Shown here piece after piece: positions 52,381 to 62,991 of a DNA stretch of 64,000 nt. The notes beneath the pieces are model-generated. The model had not been told where the DNA came from. It saw only the letters and a list, made by a program, of their open reading frames with translations, and did not search any database. The number at the start of each line of letters is the position of its first letter. The first letter of the stretch is position 1. Source of the stretch: Paragemmobacter straminiformis (lineage in GTDB: Bacteria; Pseudomonadota; Alphaproteobacteria; Rhodobacterales; Rhodobacteraceae). Location of the stretch: contig NZ_JACLQD010000001.1 in assembly GCF_014243445.1 (NCBI RefSeq), positions 434,001 to 498,000 on the forward strand, in the 5' to 3' direction. The translations under genes were made by a program, and so were the position numbers.

Positions 52381-53810
52381 TGATACAGGGCGCAGGCTCG
52401 AACGTCGGGAAATCGCTTCTCGTCGCGGGTCTTTGCCGGGCGGCGCGGCTGCGCGGGCTGGGGGTCGCGCCGTTCAAGCCGCAGAACATGTCAAACAACG
52501 CCGCCGTGACGGTGGACGGGGGCGAGATCGGGCGGGCGCAGGCCCTGCAAGCGCGGGCCTGCGGGCAGGACCCGCATACGGATATGAACCCCGTGCTGCT
52601 GAAGCCGGAATCCGAGGTGGGCAGCCAGGTCGTCGTGCAGGGGCGCCGCATCGCCACAGTCAGGGCGCGGGATTATGCCGCACTCAAACCCTCGCTCATG
52701 GCCCCCGTTCTCGAGAGTTTCAACCGCCTGTGCGCCGCCCATGATCTGGTGATCGTCGAAGGCGCGGGAAGCCCTGCCGAGGTCAACCTGCGCGGGGGAG
52801 ACATTGCCAATATGGGCTTTGCCCGCGCCGCCGATGTTCCGGTGGTGCTGGTCGGCGATATCGACCGTGGCGGGGTGATCGCCCAGATCGTCGGGACCAA
52901 GGCTGTCCTCGACCCGGACGACGCCGCGATGGTTGCGGGCTTTCTCATCAACAAATTCCGCGGGGATGTCAGCCTGTTCGACGACGGCTACAGGCTTATC
53001 GAAAGCCTCACCCGATGGCGGGGCTTCGGCACGCTGCCCTTCTTTCCCGATGCCTTCCGCCTTCCGGCCGAGGACGCACTCGACATTCCGGCCCGCACGG
53101 GGAACGGCAGTTTCCGCATTGCGGTGCCGGTCTTCTCGCGCATCGCCAATTTCGACGACCTCGACCCGCTGGCGCAAGAACCTTCTGTCTCGATTGCGAT
53201 GGTCCGCGCGGGCGAGGCGATCCCGCCTTGCGATCTGGTCATCCTGCCGGGGTCCAAGTCGACACGCGCCGATCTTGCCTATCTGCGCGCCCAAGGCTGG
53301 GACATCGACATCGCCGCCCATATCCGGCGCGGCGGGCATGTGCTGGGCATCTGCGGCGGCTATCAGATGCTTGGCGCGACCGTCGATGACCCCGAGGGCA
53401 TCGAAGGTCCGGCGGGCGCAACGGCCGGCCTTGGCCATCTGGAGGTTGCCACCACCATGCAAGGCGACAAACGGCTGACGCGCACGGTGGCCACGCATGT
53501 TCCCACGGGGCTGACGCTCGAGGGCTACGAGATCCATATCGGGCGAACCTCGGGGCCGGATTGCAGCCGCCCCTTTGCCATGATCGGCGGCGCGGCTGAC
53601 GGGGCCATTTCGGCCAATGGCCGCATCATGGGCAGCTATCTGCACGGGCTGTTCGCCAGCGACCGGTTCCGCAGCGCCTTTCTTGCCGCACTCGGGGCGG
53701 CGCCTTCGGGGCTAAACTATGGAAAGGGCGTCGAAGACACGCTCGACGCCCTTGCAGCCCATATGGAACGGCATATCGACGTGGCGGGGCTGCTCGCCCT
53801 TGCCCGCTAG
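52368..53810 (+). CDS. cobQ: Cobyric acid synthase
   Basis: CobQ amidates four side chains of adenosylcobyrinate a,c-diamide. The 480-aa sequence has [53 protein letters not shown] and [15 protein letters not shown] in the synthetase part. The glutamine amidotransferase part has [12 protein letters not shown] (Cys) and [17 protein letters not shown] precedes the ATG at 52368. Confidence 0.97.
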   Translation: MPALMIQGAGSNVGKSLLVAGLCRAARLRGLGVAPFKPQNMSNNAAVTVDGGEIGRAQALQARACGQDPHTDMNPVLLKPESEVGSQVVVQGRRIATVRARDYAALKPSLMAPVLESFNRLCAAHDLVIVEGAGSPAEVNLRGGDIANMGFARAADVPVVLVGDIDRGGVIAQIVGTKAVLDPDDAAMVAGFLINKFRGDVSLFDDGYRLIESLTRWRGFGTLPFFPDAFRLPAEDALDIPARTGNGSFRIAVPVFSRIANFDDLDPLAQEPSVSIAMVRAGEAIPPCDLVILPGSKSTRADLAYLRAQGWDIDIAAHIRRGGHVLGICGGYQMLGATVDDPEGIEGPAGATAGLGHLEVATTMQGDKRLTRTVATHVPTGLTLEGYEIHIGRTSGPDCSRPFAMIGGAADGAISANGRIMGSYLHGLFASDRFRSAFLAALGAAPSGLNYGKGVEDTLDALAAHMERHIDVAGLLALAR

Positions 53811-53812
53811 GG

Positions 53813-54415
53813 TCAGCTTCCGGCGCCGGGAAGGATACCACCCACCATCAGCGCCACCCAGCGCTGCGGATTGCGCGGGTCTTGCATCCGCAGGAAGGTG
53901 TAGCCGGTTTCGTCCCACCGCTTCACCGCCCCGCGCAGGTTGTCGAGCACCAGGTCGGCACCATCGGCATGCAGGACCAGAACCGCATGGGACTTGCCGC
54001 CGCGGTCAAGCACCGAAGCCAGCAGCAGGCGGTCGGGCGAGATGCCCGCCTCGATCAGGGCTTTCTTCTTGAAGAGCGCATAGTCCTCGCAGTCGCCGCC
54101 GCGTGCCGTGGGCAGCGCCCATTTCTCGGCAAGGTGGTACTGCTGCATGTCGCTGACCGGATGGATGCGCGCATTGGCCTTGCGGTTGATCGACACGACC
54201 AGTTCCATCTGCGCCGCGCCGAGAGGAGCCGAGGAGGTTCCCGCAGCGCAGGCCCAGCCGTAGGTGGCGCAGAGGCCCGTCGCACCGCCGGGGGCCGAAA
54301 CCACGGCCCGCATCGGCAGAACCCCGCCCGGCGAGGTCGAGTCGATGGCCTTTGCACCCGAGGTGAAAGCAGCAAGCGACAGTGCGGCGGCGAGGATGAT
54401 CTTGGCGATACGCAT
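53813..54415 (-). CDS. Transglutaminase-like cysteine peptidase (BTLCP family)
   Basis: This 200-aa exported protein has a signal peptide (MRIAKIILAAALSLAAFTSG, cut near AKA). The bacterial transglutaminase-like triad is visible: Cys109 in GGDCEDYALFKK, His143 in GKSHAVLVL and Asp158 in LVLDNL. LapG-type members of this fold cut adhesins under c-di-GMP control, but this shorter form is of unknown substrate. AAAGGAT precedes the ATG. A diguanylate cyclase-like gene lies upstream on the same strand, about 285 bp away. Confidence 0.88.
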   Translation of the reverse strand: MRIAKIILAAALSLAAFTSGAKAIDSTSPGGVLPMRAVVSAPGGATGLCATYGWACAAGTSSAPLGAAQMELVVSINRKANARIHPVSDMQQYHLAEKWALPTARGGDCEDYALFKKKALIEAGISPDRLLLASVLDRGGKSHAVLVLHADGADLVLDNLRGAVKRWDETGYTFLRMQDPRNPQRWVALMVGGILPGAGS

Positions 54416-54700
54416 GGCAATATCCTTTCGGCACAAGAACTTGCGTTCCTGCGGGGTCCGGAGCGCATTCTCCGGTTTCGTCTTTCTGGCGGTCTTGCCG
54501 GGGCTACCGTTGCCAATGGCCTTGCGGCGAGGTCGGTTCGTCCGGGTCGATCAGTCGGGCGGGTCTGTCGTTCCGCCTGAAATTGTTTTTAGACGCGGAG
54601 CCCCGCAAAGTCCTTGTGGCATCCGGCGGATTTCGGACAGCCAAGGTCTGCACCCCGTCACAACGGATGATGCCGCCATACCCATACCCCCATACTTCCG
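54416..54700. other. Intergenic region without recognised genes
   Basis: I see no coding frame with a ribosome site and no strong inverted repeat in this 285-bp gap between the BTLCP gene and the GGDEF gene, both on the minus strand. It presumably holds the BTLCP promoter. Confidence 0.5.
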
Positions 54701-55669
54701 TCATGGAACCGTCGGTCCGGCTGCGTCATTCTGTGCCAGAACCGCCCGTCCGCGCCCCGCGCGCTTGGCCGCGTAAAGCGCCGCATCCGCTGCGGCGAGC
54801 AGGCTTTCGGCGCTTACCCCTGCCTGACGGTCGAAGAGCGCAAGGCCAAGCGATGCCGCGACCCGGCATTGCGCGCCGCCGTAGGCTATGGGTTCCGCCA
54901 TCCGCAGGGCGAGGCGGTCGGCCACGGATTGCAACCGCGCGGCATCGGGAACCGAGGGCAGGACCAGCACGAATTCGTCGCCACCGATCCGCGCCACCGT
55001 ATCGCCCGCCCGCGTTTCCGCCGCCAGAACCTGTGCCGCCTGCGCCAGGACATGGTCGCCTGCGGCATGGCCGAGCGTGTCGTTCACCGCCTTGAAATGG
55101 TCGAGGTCGACATGGATCAAGCCAAAGCGCCGCCCGCCCGCGATCAGCCCGTCAAGTGCGGCCATCAGCGCGCGGCGGTTGCCGATGCCGGTCAGGGCAT
55201 CGCTTTGGGCTTCGGTCTCGGCGCGGAGGCGGGCGCCTTCGATGCGGGCATTCAGGCGGCGCAGCTCGTCGGTGACGGCTGTCTTGGCCTCGACCAGATA
55301 GAGAAGTTCGACCGTCAGTTCCGTGGCGGCAAAGTCGGCATCGGTAAGGGCATAGCGGCGCACGGCTTCGACCACGCCAAGCCCGAAGGACAGGTCAAGC
55401 AGCGCGCCACCCGCTCCATCGGGAATGGCAAGGCCGCGCAGCACCGTGCCATCGGCGGCACGCAACCGCAAACGCCGCGCCGCGAGGATCGAGGCGATAT
55501 CGCGGCCCTCAGGCGGACCTTCGGGCGGGAAAGCCTCGGCAAAGGTTTTTGCCGTGCCGAGGACACGCGCCAAGGTTGGACCCATCGCCGTGATGCGGCC
55601 CTGCGCGTCGAGCCGCAGCAGCATGGGCATCAGGGCGGACAGGGCCGCAAGATCGACCTCAACCCGCAA
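54701..55669 (-). CDS. GGDEF domain diguanylate cyclase with HNOBA-like N-terminus
   Basis: This protein of about 322 aa starts with a PAS/HNOBA-like domain (LSALMPMLLRLDAQGRITAM ... FGLGVVEAVRRYAL), then a helical linker (VEAKTAVTDELRRLNARIEG) and a GGDEF domain (DALTGIGNRRALMAALDG, HVDLDHFKAVNDTLGHAAGD, ARIGGDEFVLVLP). The intact GGDEF signature suggests an active cyclase. The start is uncertain: TTG at 55669 or 55693; no ATG lies before 55630. It overlaps the H-NOX-like gene, implying a sensor-effector pair. Confidence 0.88.
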   Translation of the reverse strand: MRVEVDLAALSALMPMLLRLDAQGRITAMGPTLARVLGTAKTFAEAFPPEGPPEGRDIASILAARRLRLRAADGTVLRGLAIPDGAGGALLDLSFGLGVVEAVRRYALTDADFAATELTVELLYLVEAKTAVTDELRRLNARIEGARLRAETEAQSDALTGIGNRRALMAALDGLIAGGRRFGLIHVDLDHFKAVNDTLGHAAGDHVLAQAAQVLAAETRAGDTVARIGGDEFVLVLPSVPDAARLQSVADRLALRMAEPIAYGGAQCRVAASLGLALFDRQAGVSAESLLAAADAALYAAKRAGRGRAVLAQNDAAGPTVP

Positions 55670-56231
55670 GTGCAAACCCCCGTCCTTCGGCAAAATCCGA
55701 CTCGACCAGCCGCAGGGTGATGGCGTTCGCCTCGCGGGTCAGGACGACAAGGGTGCCGTAATCGTCGGCCATCGCGCGGATCAATCCTGCGATCACCGCC
55801 GCAAAGCCGGACAGGCCCGCGCCGACAGAAAGATGCCAGACGCCGCCCCCGGACCGAACCGTCAGGCGAGGAAGGTCGAGATCGGCAACGGCAAGGCGGA
55901 CACGGTCGGGCAGATCCTCCAAGGCAAGAAGGAATGCGACGAAATCGGCCCCGCCAAAGCGCAAGAGCCGCCGGATCGCCGCCGAGGAAGGGTGCGAGAC
56001 GAGGTAGGTTCCCAGATCCTCGAGCAGGGCCTCCGGCTCGTGCCGCGTGACCTGTGCGGCGGCGGAAAGCAGCGCGTCGGTCAGCGCGTCGTCATAGGGG
56101 CGCAACGCCTCGAACCCGGTTTCGGCCAGACCGCCAGGCAAGCCCGCGCTGCGCGCGATGGCCCGCCATGCCGCATCGCCAAAACTGTCGCGCAGAAAAC
56201 ACTGCAGCGCCCTGTTGCAAAGCCCGTGCAT
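55659..56231 (-). CDS. H-NOX-like (heme NO-binding fold) protein lacking canonical ligands
   Basis: This 190-aa protein opens MHGLCNRALQCFLRDSFGDA, like bacterial H-NOX, and has LLEDLGTYLVSHPSSAAIRR and LLRFGGADFVAFLLALEDL. At the place of the heme-ligating His of H-NOX (LxxLH) it has LEDLPDRVRL, so Pro near residue 108 replaces His. The YxSxR heme-propionate motif is HxSxG (VWHLSVGAGL). It may therefore sense something other than heme-bound NO. It overlaps the GGDEF gene. Confidence 0.75.
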   Translation of the reverse strand: MHGLCNRALQCFLRDSFGDAAWRAIARSAGLPGGLAETGFEALRPYDDALTDALLSAAAQVTRHEPEALLEDLGTYLVSHPSSAAIRRLLRFGGADFVAFLLALEDLPDRVRLAVADLDLPRLTVRSGGGVWHLSVGAGLSGFAAVIAGLIRAMADDYGTLVVLTREANAITLRLVESDFAEGRGFALAG

Positions 56232-56285
56232 CACCCGACCCCATAGTCCCCGGAGTCAGGCTGCGCGATTCGGCTTAACGGCAGG

Positions 56286-58415
<2,130 letters not shown>

Positions 58416-58438
58416 GGTTCCGCATCCTTCACATCTTG

Positions 58439-58455
58439 GCCGGTGTGACACCGGC
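58439..58455. promoter_or_regulatory. Perfect palindrome between scpA and the DUF4174 gene
   Basis: GCCGGTGT-G-ACACCGGC is an 8-bp perfect inverted repeat centred in the 91-bp divergent gap. It is 24 bp from the mutase start and could be an operator for both genes. Confidence 0.5.
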
Positions 58456-58506
58456 GGTCTTGGGTTTCGCGGCGACAGGCTTATATGTTCGCCTATGGCC
58501 CACCGC

Positions 58507-58947
58507 ATGAAACCGCTTTACGTCCTAGTCCTTACGGCACTGCTTCCGCTTTCGTCCGCAGCGCAGGAGGTGGCTGAATTCCGGTCCCTGCCCGCGTCGG
58601 ATGTGGTGGTGGCCGATCTTATGTTCGCCAAACGCGGGGTCGTGGTTTTTGCCGACTCGGCAAATGACCCGAATTTCGTCCGCCAGATGGAGCTGATCGC
58701 GCGCGACCCCAAGGCGCTGGCAGAGCGTGACGTGGTCGTGATCACCGACACCGACCCCGCCGCCAAGACGGCGTTGCGCCAGAAACTGCGCCCGCGCGGG
58801 TTCAGCCTTGTCCTGCTGGACAAGGACTGGCAGCCCGAATTGCGCAAACCGCTGCCTTGGGACGTGCGCGAGATTTCGCACGCCATCGACAAGTTTCCGC
58901 TGCGCCGGCAGGAAATGAACGAGCGGCCCGCAGCGGCAGGCGGATAG
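58507..58947 (+). CDS. DUF4174 domain-containing periplasmic protein
   Basis: This 146-aa protein has a signal peptide ([20 protein letters not shown]). The mature part has a thioredoxin-like pattern without the Cxx[51 protein letters not shown] and [23 protein letters not shown]4174 proteins are of unknown function. An in-frame ATG at 58495 is possible. It lies between scpA and pccA on the opposite strand. Confidence 0.85.
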   Translation: MKPLYVLVLTALLPLSSAAQEVAEFRSLPASDVVVADLMFAKRGVVVFADSANDPNFVRQMELIARDPKALAERDVVVITDTDPAAKTALRQKLRPRGFSLVLLDKDWQPELRKPLPWDVREISHAIDKFPLRRQEMNERPAAAGG

Positions 58948-59005
58948 GGCGCAACGCCCATCGCTTTGCGGCAAGGGATAGAGACCGCTTTGGGCAGGGG
59001 CGGGT

Positions 59006-61009
59006 TCACTCGAACTCCATGATGACATCGTCGACCCGCAGGCTTGCGCCTGCCGTGGCGTTGATCTTCTTGACCACGCCCTTGCGTTCGGCCTTGAGGA
59101 TGTTTTCCATCTTCATCGCCTCGACCGTCGCCAGCGCCTGCCCTTCCTGAACCTCGTCGCCCTCTTCGACGGCGATCTTCACGATCAGGCCGGGCATCGG
59201 GCACAGCAGGAAACGCGAGGTGTCGGGGGGCAGTTTTTCCGGCATCATCAGCGCCAGTTCGTGTTGGCGCGGGGTGCGGACGTGGCATTTCAGATCGGCG
59301 CCACGCAGGCGCAGGCGGAAGCCGCCGGGCACCTTGCCGACCTTCATCACCAAGGGTGTGCCATCGACGACGAGCCGCGCCAGCGCCTGACCGGGCGTCC
59401 AGTCCGAGGCCACGCGCAGGGCCGCGCCATCGGCAAAGGTGACGGTCGAGCCGTCGCGGTCGGCGGCGATGGTCAGCGCCATCGACTGGCCTTGCACGGC
59501 GACGACCCAGTCATCGCCCACGCGGCGCTGGTGGTTGTCCATCGTGCCGGTGATCTTGGTGCGGCGGATTTCCGCGACGCGGTTCATCGCCGCCGCCGCC
59601 GCCGCGACACGCCGCAGCGTGGCATCGTCAAGCGTGGCGCCCTGAAAGCCTTCGGGATATTCCTCGGCGATGAAGGCGGTCGTGATGTTGCCCGACACAA
59701 AGCGCGGATGGTCCATCACCGCCCCGACGAAGGGCAGGTTGTGGCCGATCCCCTCGACCTCGAACGTATCCAGCGCAAGGCGCATTTCCTCGATGGCATC
59801 GGCGCGGGTTGCGCCCCATGTGCAGAGCTTGGCGATCATCGGGTCGTAATACATGCTGATCTCGCCGCCCTCGAACACGCCGGTGTCGTTGCGCACGATC
59901 CCGCCGCGCGGGGTGGTGCCTTCGACCGGCGGGCGGTAGCGCGTCAGCCGCCCGATCGAGGGCAGGAAGTTCCGGTACGGGTCTTCGGCATAGAGACGGC
60001 TTTCCATCGCCCAGCCGTTGATCTTCAGGTCGCTCTGCTTGAAGGGCAGCGGCTCGCCATTCGCCACGCGGATCATCTGCTCGACAAGGTCAACGCCGGT
60101 GATCAGTTCGGTCACAGGATGTTCGACCTGAAGCCGGGTGTTCATTTCGAGGAAGTAGAAGTTGCGGTTTCCGTCGACGATGAATTCCACGGTTCCTGCA
60201 CTGGTGTAGCCCACGGCCTTTGCCAGCGCGCAGGCCTGTTCGCCCATCGCCTTGCGCGTCGCCTCGTCAAGGAAGGGCGAGGGCGCCTCTTCGATCACCT
60301 TCTGGTTCCGGCGCTGGATCGAGCATTCCCTTTCATGCAGGTAGACACAGTTGCCGTGTTTGTCGGCCAGCACCTGAATTTCGATATGGCGCGGTTGCGT
60401 CACGAATTTCTCGATGAAGATACGGTCGTCCCCGAATGAGGCCGTCGCCTCGTTCTTCGATGACTGGAAGCCCTCGCGCGCCTCGGCATCGTTCCATGCG
60501 ATGCGCATCCCCTTGCCGCCACCGCCGGCCGAAGCCTTGATCATCACGGGATAGCCGATCTGGCCCGAAATCTTCACCGCCTCGTCAGCATCGGCAATCA
60601 GGCCCATATAGCCCGGAACGGTGGAGACGCCCGCTTCCTGCGCGATCTTCTTCGAGGTGATCTTGTCGCCCATCGCCTCGATGGCCGGGGACGGAGGACC
60701 GACGAACACCACGCCCGCCGCTTCGAGCGCCGCCGCGAAGGCGCGGTTTTCCGACAGGAAGCCATAGCCCGGATGCACCGCCTGCGCGCCGGTCGCCTTG
60801 ACCGCGGCCATGATCTTGTCGATCACGATATAGGACTGCGCGGCAGGGGCGGCACCAATATGCACCGCTTCATCCGCCATCTTGACGTGCAGGGCGTTCC
60901 GGTCGGCATCGGAATAGACCGCCACCGTCTTGATGCCCATCTTGCGGGCCGTCTTGATGACGCGGCAGGCGATTTCGCCGCGGTTGGCGATCAGGATCTT
61001 GTCGAACAT
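59006..61009 (-). CDS. pccA: Propionyl-CoA carboxylase alpha (biotin) subunit
   Basis: PccA carries biotin carboxylase and biotin carrier domains. The 667-aa sequence has FDKILIANRGEIACRVIKTA, the ATP-grasp loop IKASAGGGGKGMRIAW, HIEIQVLADKHGN, LEMNTRLQVEHPVTE, a BT interaction domain and the biotinylation motif VEAMKMENIL near the C-terminus. With PccB it makes methylmalonyl-CoA. GGGGGAGAG precedes the ATG at 61009. Confidence 0.97.
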   Translation of the reverse strand: MFDKILIANRGEIACRVIKTARKMGIKTVAVYSDADRNALHVKMADEAVHIGAAPAAQSYIVIDKIMAAVKATGAQAVHPGYGFLSENRAFAAALEAAGVVFVGPPSPAIEAMGDKITSKKIAQEAGVSTVPGYMGLIADADEAVKISGQIGYPVMIKASAGGGGKGMRIAWNDAEAREGFQSSKNEATASFGDDRIFIEKFVTQPRHIEIQVLADKHGNCVYLHERECSIQRRNQKVIEEAPSPFLDEATRKAMGEQACALAKAVGYTSAGTVEFIVDGNRNFYFLEMNTRLQVEHPVTELITGVDLVEQMIRVANGEPLPFKQSDLKINGWAMESRLYAEDPYRNFLPSIGRLTRYRPPVEGTTPRGGIVRNDTGVFEGGEISMYYDPMIAKLCTWGATRADAIEEMRLALDTFEVEGIGHNLPFVGAVMDHPRFVSGNITTAFIAEEYPEGFQGATLDDATLRRVAAAAAAMNRVAEIRRTKITGTMDNHQRRVGDDWVVAVQGQSMALTIAADRDGSTVTFADGAALRVASDWTPGQALARLVVDGTPLVMKVGKVPGGFRLRLRGADLKCHVRTPRQHELALMMPEKLPPDTSRFLLCPMPGLIVKIAVEEGDEVQEGQALATVEAMKMENILKAERKGVVKKINATAGASLRVDDVIMEFE

Positions 61010-61059
61010 GGCTCTCCCCCAAAACCGTTCCCGGGCCGGGGAACGGCAGAAATGCAAAA

Positions 61060-61088
61060 GGCCACCCGGGGATTGCCCCCGGATGGCC
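61060..61088 (-). terminator. Intrinsic terminator after the glycine-zipper lipoprotein gene
   Basis: GGCCATCCGGGG pairs with CCCCGGGTGGCC (one mismatch, 5-nt loop) and is followed by TTTTGC on the minus strand. It lies between the small lipoprotein gene and pccA, so pccA needs its own promoter or read-through. A second hairpin (CGTTCCC / GGGAACG) follows at 61026-61045. Confidence 0.8.
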
Positions 61089-61129
61089 CTTGAACGATGG
61101 AACGTCCCCGCCCGAAGGCAGGGGTCAGA

Positions 61130-61357
61130 TCAGTAGCAGACGCCCGCGTCGTCGGCCAAAGCACCAGCGCCAGCGCCGATTGCCGCGCCGGTGAGGGCGT
61201 TCTTGTCGAGAATGTCGGCCGCGAGCGCGCCGGTGACGGCACCGATGGCCGCACGGCCACCATCACCCGTGCCGCAGCGGATGCCGGACTGGCCGGGGGC
61301 GCAGGCGGCAAGGCCGAGAGCGGTGACGGAAAGAAGGGCGAAAGGAAGGATGCGCAT
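61130..61357 (-). CDS. Glycine-zipper 2TM lipoprotein
   Basis: This 75-aa lipoprotein has MRILPFALLSVTALGLAACA (lipobox LAAC). A glycine-zipper pair follows (AAIGAVTGALAADILD and LTGAAIGAGAGALADDAG), ending VCY. Such proteins lie in the envelope; function is unknown. The gene is flanked by a terminator and lies between pcc genes. Confidence 0.82.
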   Translation of the reverse strand: MRILPFALLSVTALGLAACAPGQSGIRCGTGDGGRAAIGAVTGALAADILDKNALTGAAIGAGAGALADDAGVCY

Positions 61358-61679
61358 TTAAGACTGCCTCGTGCTTGGGTTATTCTTGCAGCGCAGTCTA
61401 TCGCAAGGCGAGGGCGGGGAAAGCGAAAAGACGCATTCCGCAGGTTCACGGCCCGCCGATCGGCAAAACAACGCCCATCGGCAAAAAGACGCCCGACCCG
61501 CGACGGGTCAGGCGCAAGGCATTGGGAAGGGCAGACATCGGGACCGCCCCGCAAGGGGGCGCATTCCACAATGACATCAGTGTCCATCACTTCCGGCGCC
61601 CGCGCCAAATCACAATTCGCCCGTGCCGCGCCTTGCGCGACGAATTGCCGAAATGCGAATGTTGCGGGCGGGATCATGC
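61358..61679. other. Intergenic region with an 18-bp tandem duplication
   Basis: These 322 bp hold two adjacent 18-mers, ATCGGCAAAACAACGCCC (61459-61476) and ATCGGCAAAAAGACGCCC (61477-61494), 16 of 18 identical. No coding frame with a ribosome site was seen. The promoter of the glycine-zipper gene is presumably here. Confidence 0.5.
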
Positions 61680-62075
61680 CTATTCGTCCTCGTCCCAGTC
61701 TTCGTCAAAGGCCACGGGCGGGGCATCGGGGGCGAAAACCTCGGGGAACGAGGCTTCGGCCCGCTTCACGTCGATGCGCAACAACGCCTCGTAGCTTTCG
61801 GGATCGAAGGGGTCTTCGGCGGGCACGACCTCGCGCCCGAAAAGCCAGCCGAGGCGACCCGCGTCGAGATTGCCGCGTTCGAAGGGTTCGTCGCCGAAAC
61901 AGGCCCAGAGCGCCGCCATGAACCCCTGATCGGCCATGCGGTCGGCGTGCTTGCGGTCCTTGTAGCGTTCGCGCCGGACGATCTTGGTCGGACCGTCCTT
62001 CTTGTTGGCGCGGCGGATGGTGAACTGGAAATCCGTCCCCGGAAGGCGGCCGGGAAAGCCGCGATGCTTCAACAT
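61680..62075 (-). CDS. Conserved hypothetical protein in the pcc region
   Basis: This 131-aa protein begins MLKHRGFPGRLPGTDFQFTI. It has a basic N-terminal half (RRANKKDGPTKIVRRERYKD) and a very acidic tail (FDEDWDEDE). I recognise no characterised domain. It has no signal peptide. Similar proteins are frequent next to pcc genes in Rhodobacterales, which suggests a role tied to propionyl-CoA carboxylase; that is only context. Confidence 0.72.
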   Translation of the reverse strand: MLKHRGFPGRLPGTDFQFTIRRANKKDGPTKIVRRERYKDRKHADRMADQGFMAALWACFGDEPFERGNLDAGRLGWLFGREVVPAEDPFDPESYEALLRIDVKRAEASFPEVFAPDAPPVAFDEDWDEDE

Positions 62076-62154
62076 GTCATGCCCCTTTGGATGCCAAGGG
62101 GCGCGTGATGCAGCATCGGCAGCCCAGCGTCAAACGAAACACCGGACAGAATAA

Positions 62155-62191
62155 GGGCGGGCCGGGGACATGCGCCCCCGTTGGCCCGCCC
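62155..62191 (-). terminator. Intrinsic terminator after the small lipoprotein gene
   Basis: GGGCGGGCC / GGCCCGCCC (9 bp) with an inner GGGG/CCCC pair is followed on the minus strand by TTATTCT. It lies 8 bp past the lipoprotein stop. Confidence 0.8.
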
Positions 62192-62198
62192 CAGTGAC

Positions 62199-62336
62199 TT
62201 ACTTGTACTTGCCGGTGTAGGTCGGTTCGGTCGAGACAGCTGCGTCATCGACGTAAACGACTTCTTCCTTCTTCGCCGCACAACCGGCGACAAAGGCAAC
62301 CATGCACAGTGCAAAAACGATTTTGCTCGTCGACAT
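62199..62336 (-). CDS. Very small lipoprotein (45 aa)
   Basis: The peptide begins MSTSKIVFALCMVAFVAGCA (lipobox VAGC). After the lipidated Cys only about 27 residues follow (AAKKEEVVYVDDAAV ... EPTYTGKYK). AGGAGTAGAGG precedes the ATG at 62336 and a terminator follows, so it is a complete single-gene unit. The TYTGKYK tail is seen in similar small Rhodobacterales lipoproteins. Function is unknown. Confidence 0.8.
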   Translation of the reverse strand: MSTSKIVFALCMVAFVAGCAAKKEEVVYVDDAAVSTEPTYTGKYK

Positions 62337-62550
62337 CCTCTACTCCTATTTTCTTGGAGGGTCATTGCGGATGAAACACCATCCGCCCGCCCCCATTGCG
62401 AGGTATAGGCCGCTTGGGCACGACCCGCAGCCACCTTATCGGAAATCATCCGCAAAGGACACGGAAACTCGCCCAAGTTGTCGGCCTGTGGCACAGCTAC
62501 ATCACGAAGCCCATGAGCGGCAACGGAAAACGAAACGGGACGGGCTGTCA

Positions 62551-62982
62551 TCAGAACATCTCCCATTCGCATTTCCCGCCTTCGACCCGATAGGATTCGA
62601 AGAACTGGACGGCTTCGGGTGCGCTGTCGCCAAAGTCCAGCGCGCGGTCTGAAAGCGAGATCACCACCGCCTCGGGCTGGGGGCCGAATTCGCTGAGGCG
62701 TGGCAGGGCGAAATTCTCGCACAGCCAGATCATGTCGGTTTCGGCGGTATCGAAATCGACCGCTCCGGCGATGTCGGGGGCCAGAAAGCGGAAGCGCGTG
62801 ACCATGCCATCCGGTCCGGCGACGTTCCAGATCACATCCTGCAAGGTCACGGGCTGGCCCGAAGGCACCTTGACCGCCACGCCCCCGCCTGCAACGACCT
62901 GCGGTCCCTCTTGGCCAGCGGCAAGCCCCGCGCAAAGCGCGGCGGGCAGCAGGGACAAGGGAAAGGCAGGGGCGCGGTGCAT
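62551..62982 (-). CDS. DUF6497 family secreted protein
   Basis: This 143-aa protein has a signal peptide (MHRAPAFPLSLLPAALCAGL, cut near AAG). The mature part contains VPSGQPVTLQDVIWNVAGPD, RFRFLAPDIAG, ETDMIWLCENFALPRLSEFG and QFFESYRVEGGKCEWEMF. Two Cys may form a disulfide. It lies 9 bp after the pccB stop and is probably co-transcribed. An in-frame GTG at 62985 is a possible alternate start. Confidence 0.78.
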   Translation of the reverse strand: MHRAPAFPLSLLPAALCAGLAAGQEGPQVVAGGGVAVKVPSGQPVTLQDVIWNVAGPDGMVTRFRFLAPDIAGAVDFDTAETDMIWLCENFALPRLSEFGPQPEAVVISLSDRALDFGDSAPEAVQFFESYRVEGGKCEWEMF

Positions 62983-62991
62983 CACGTCACA

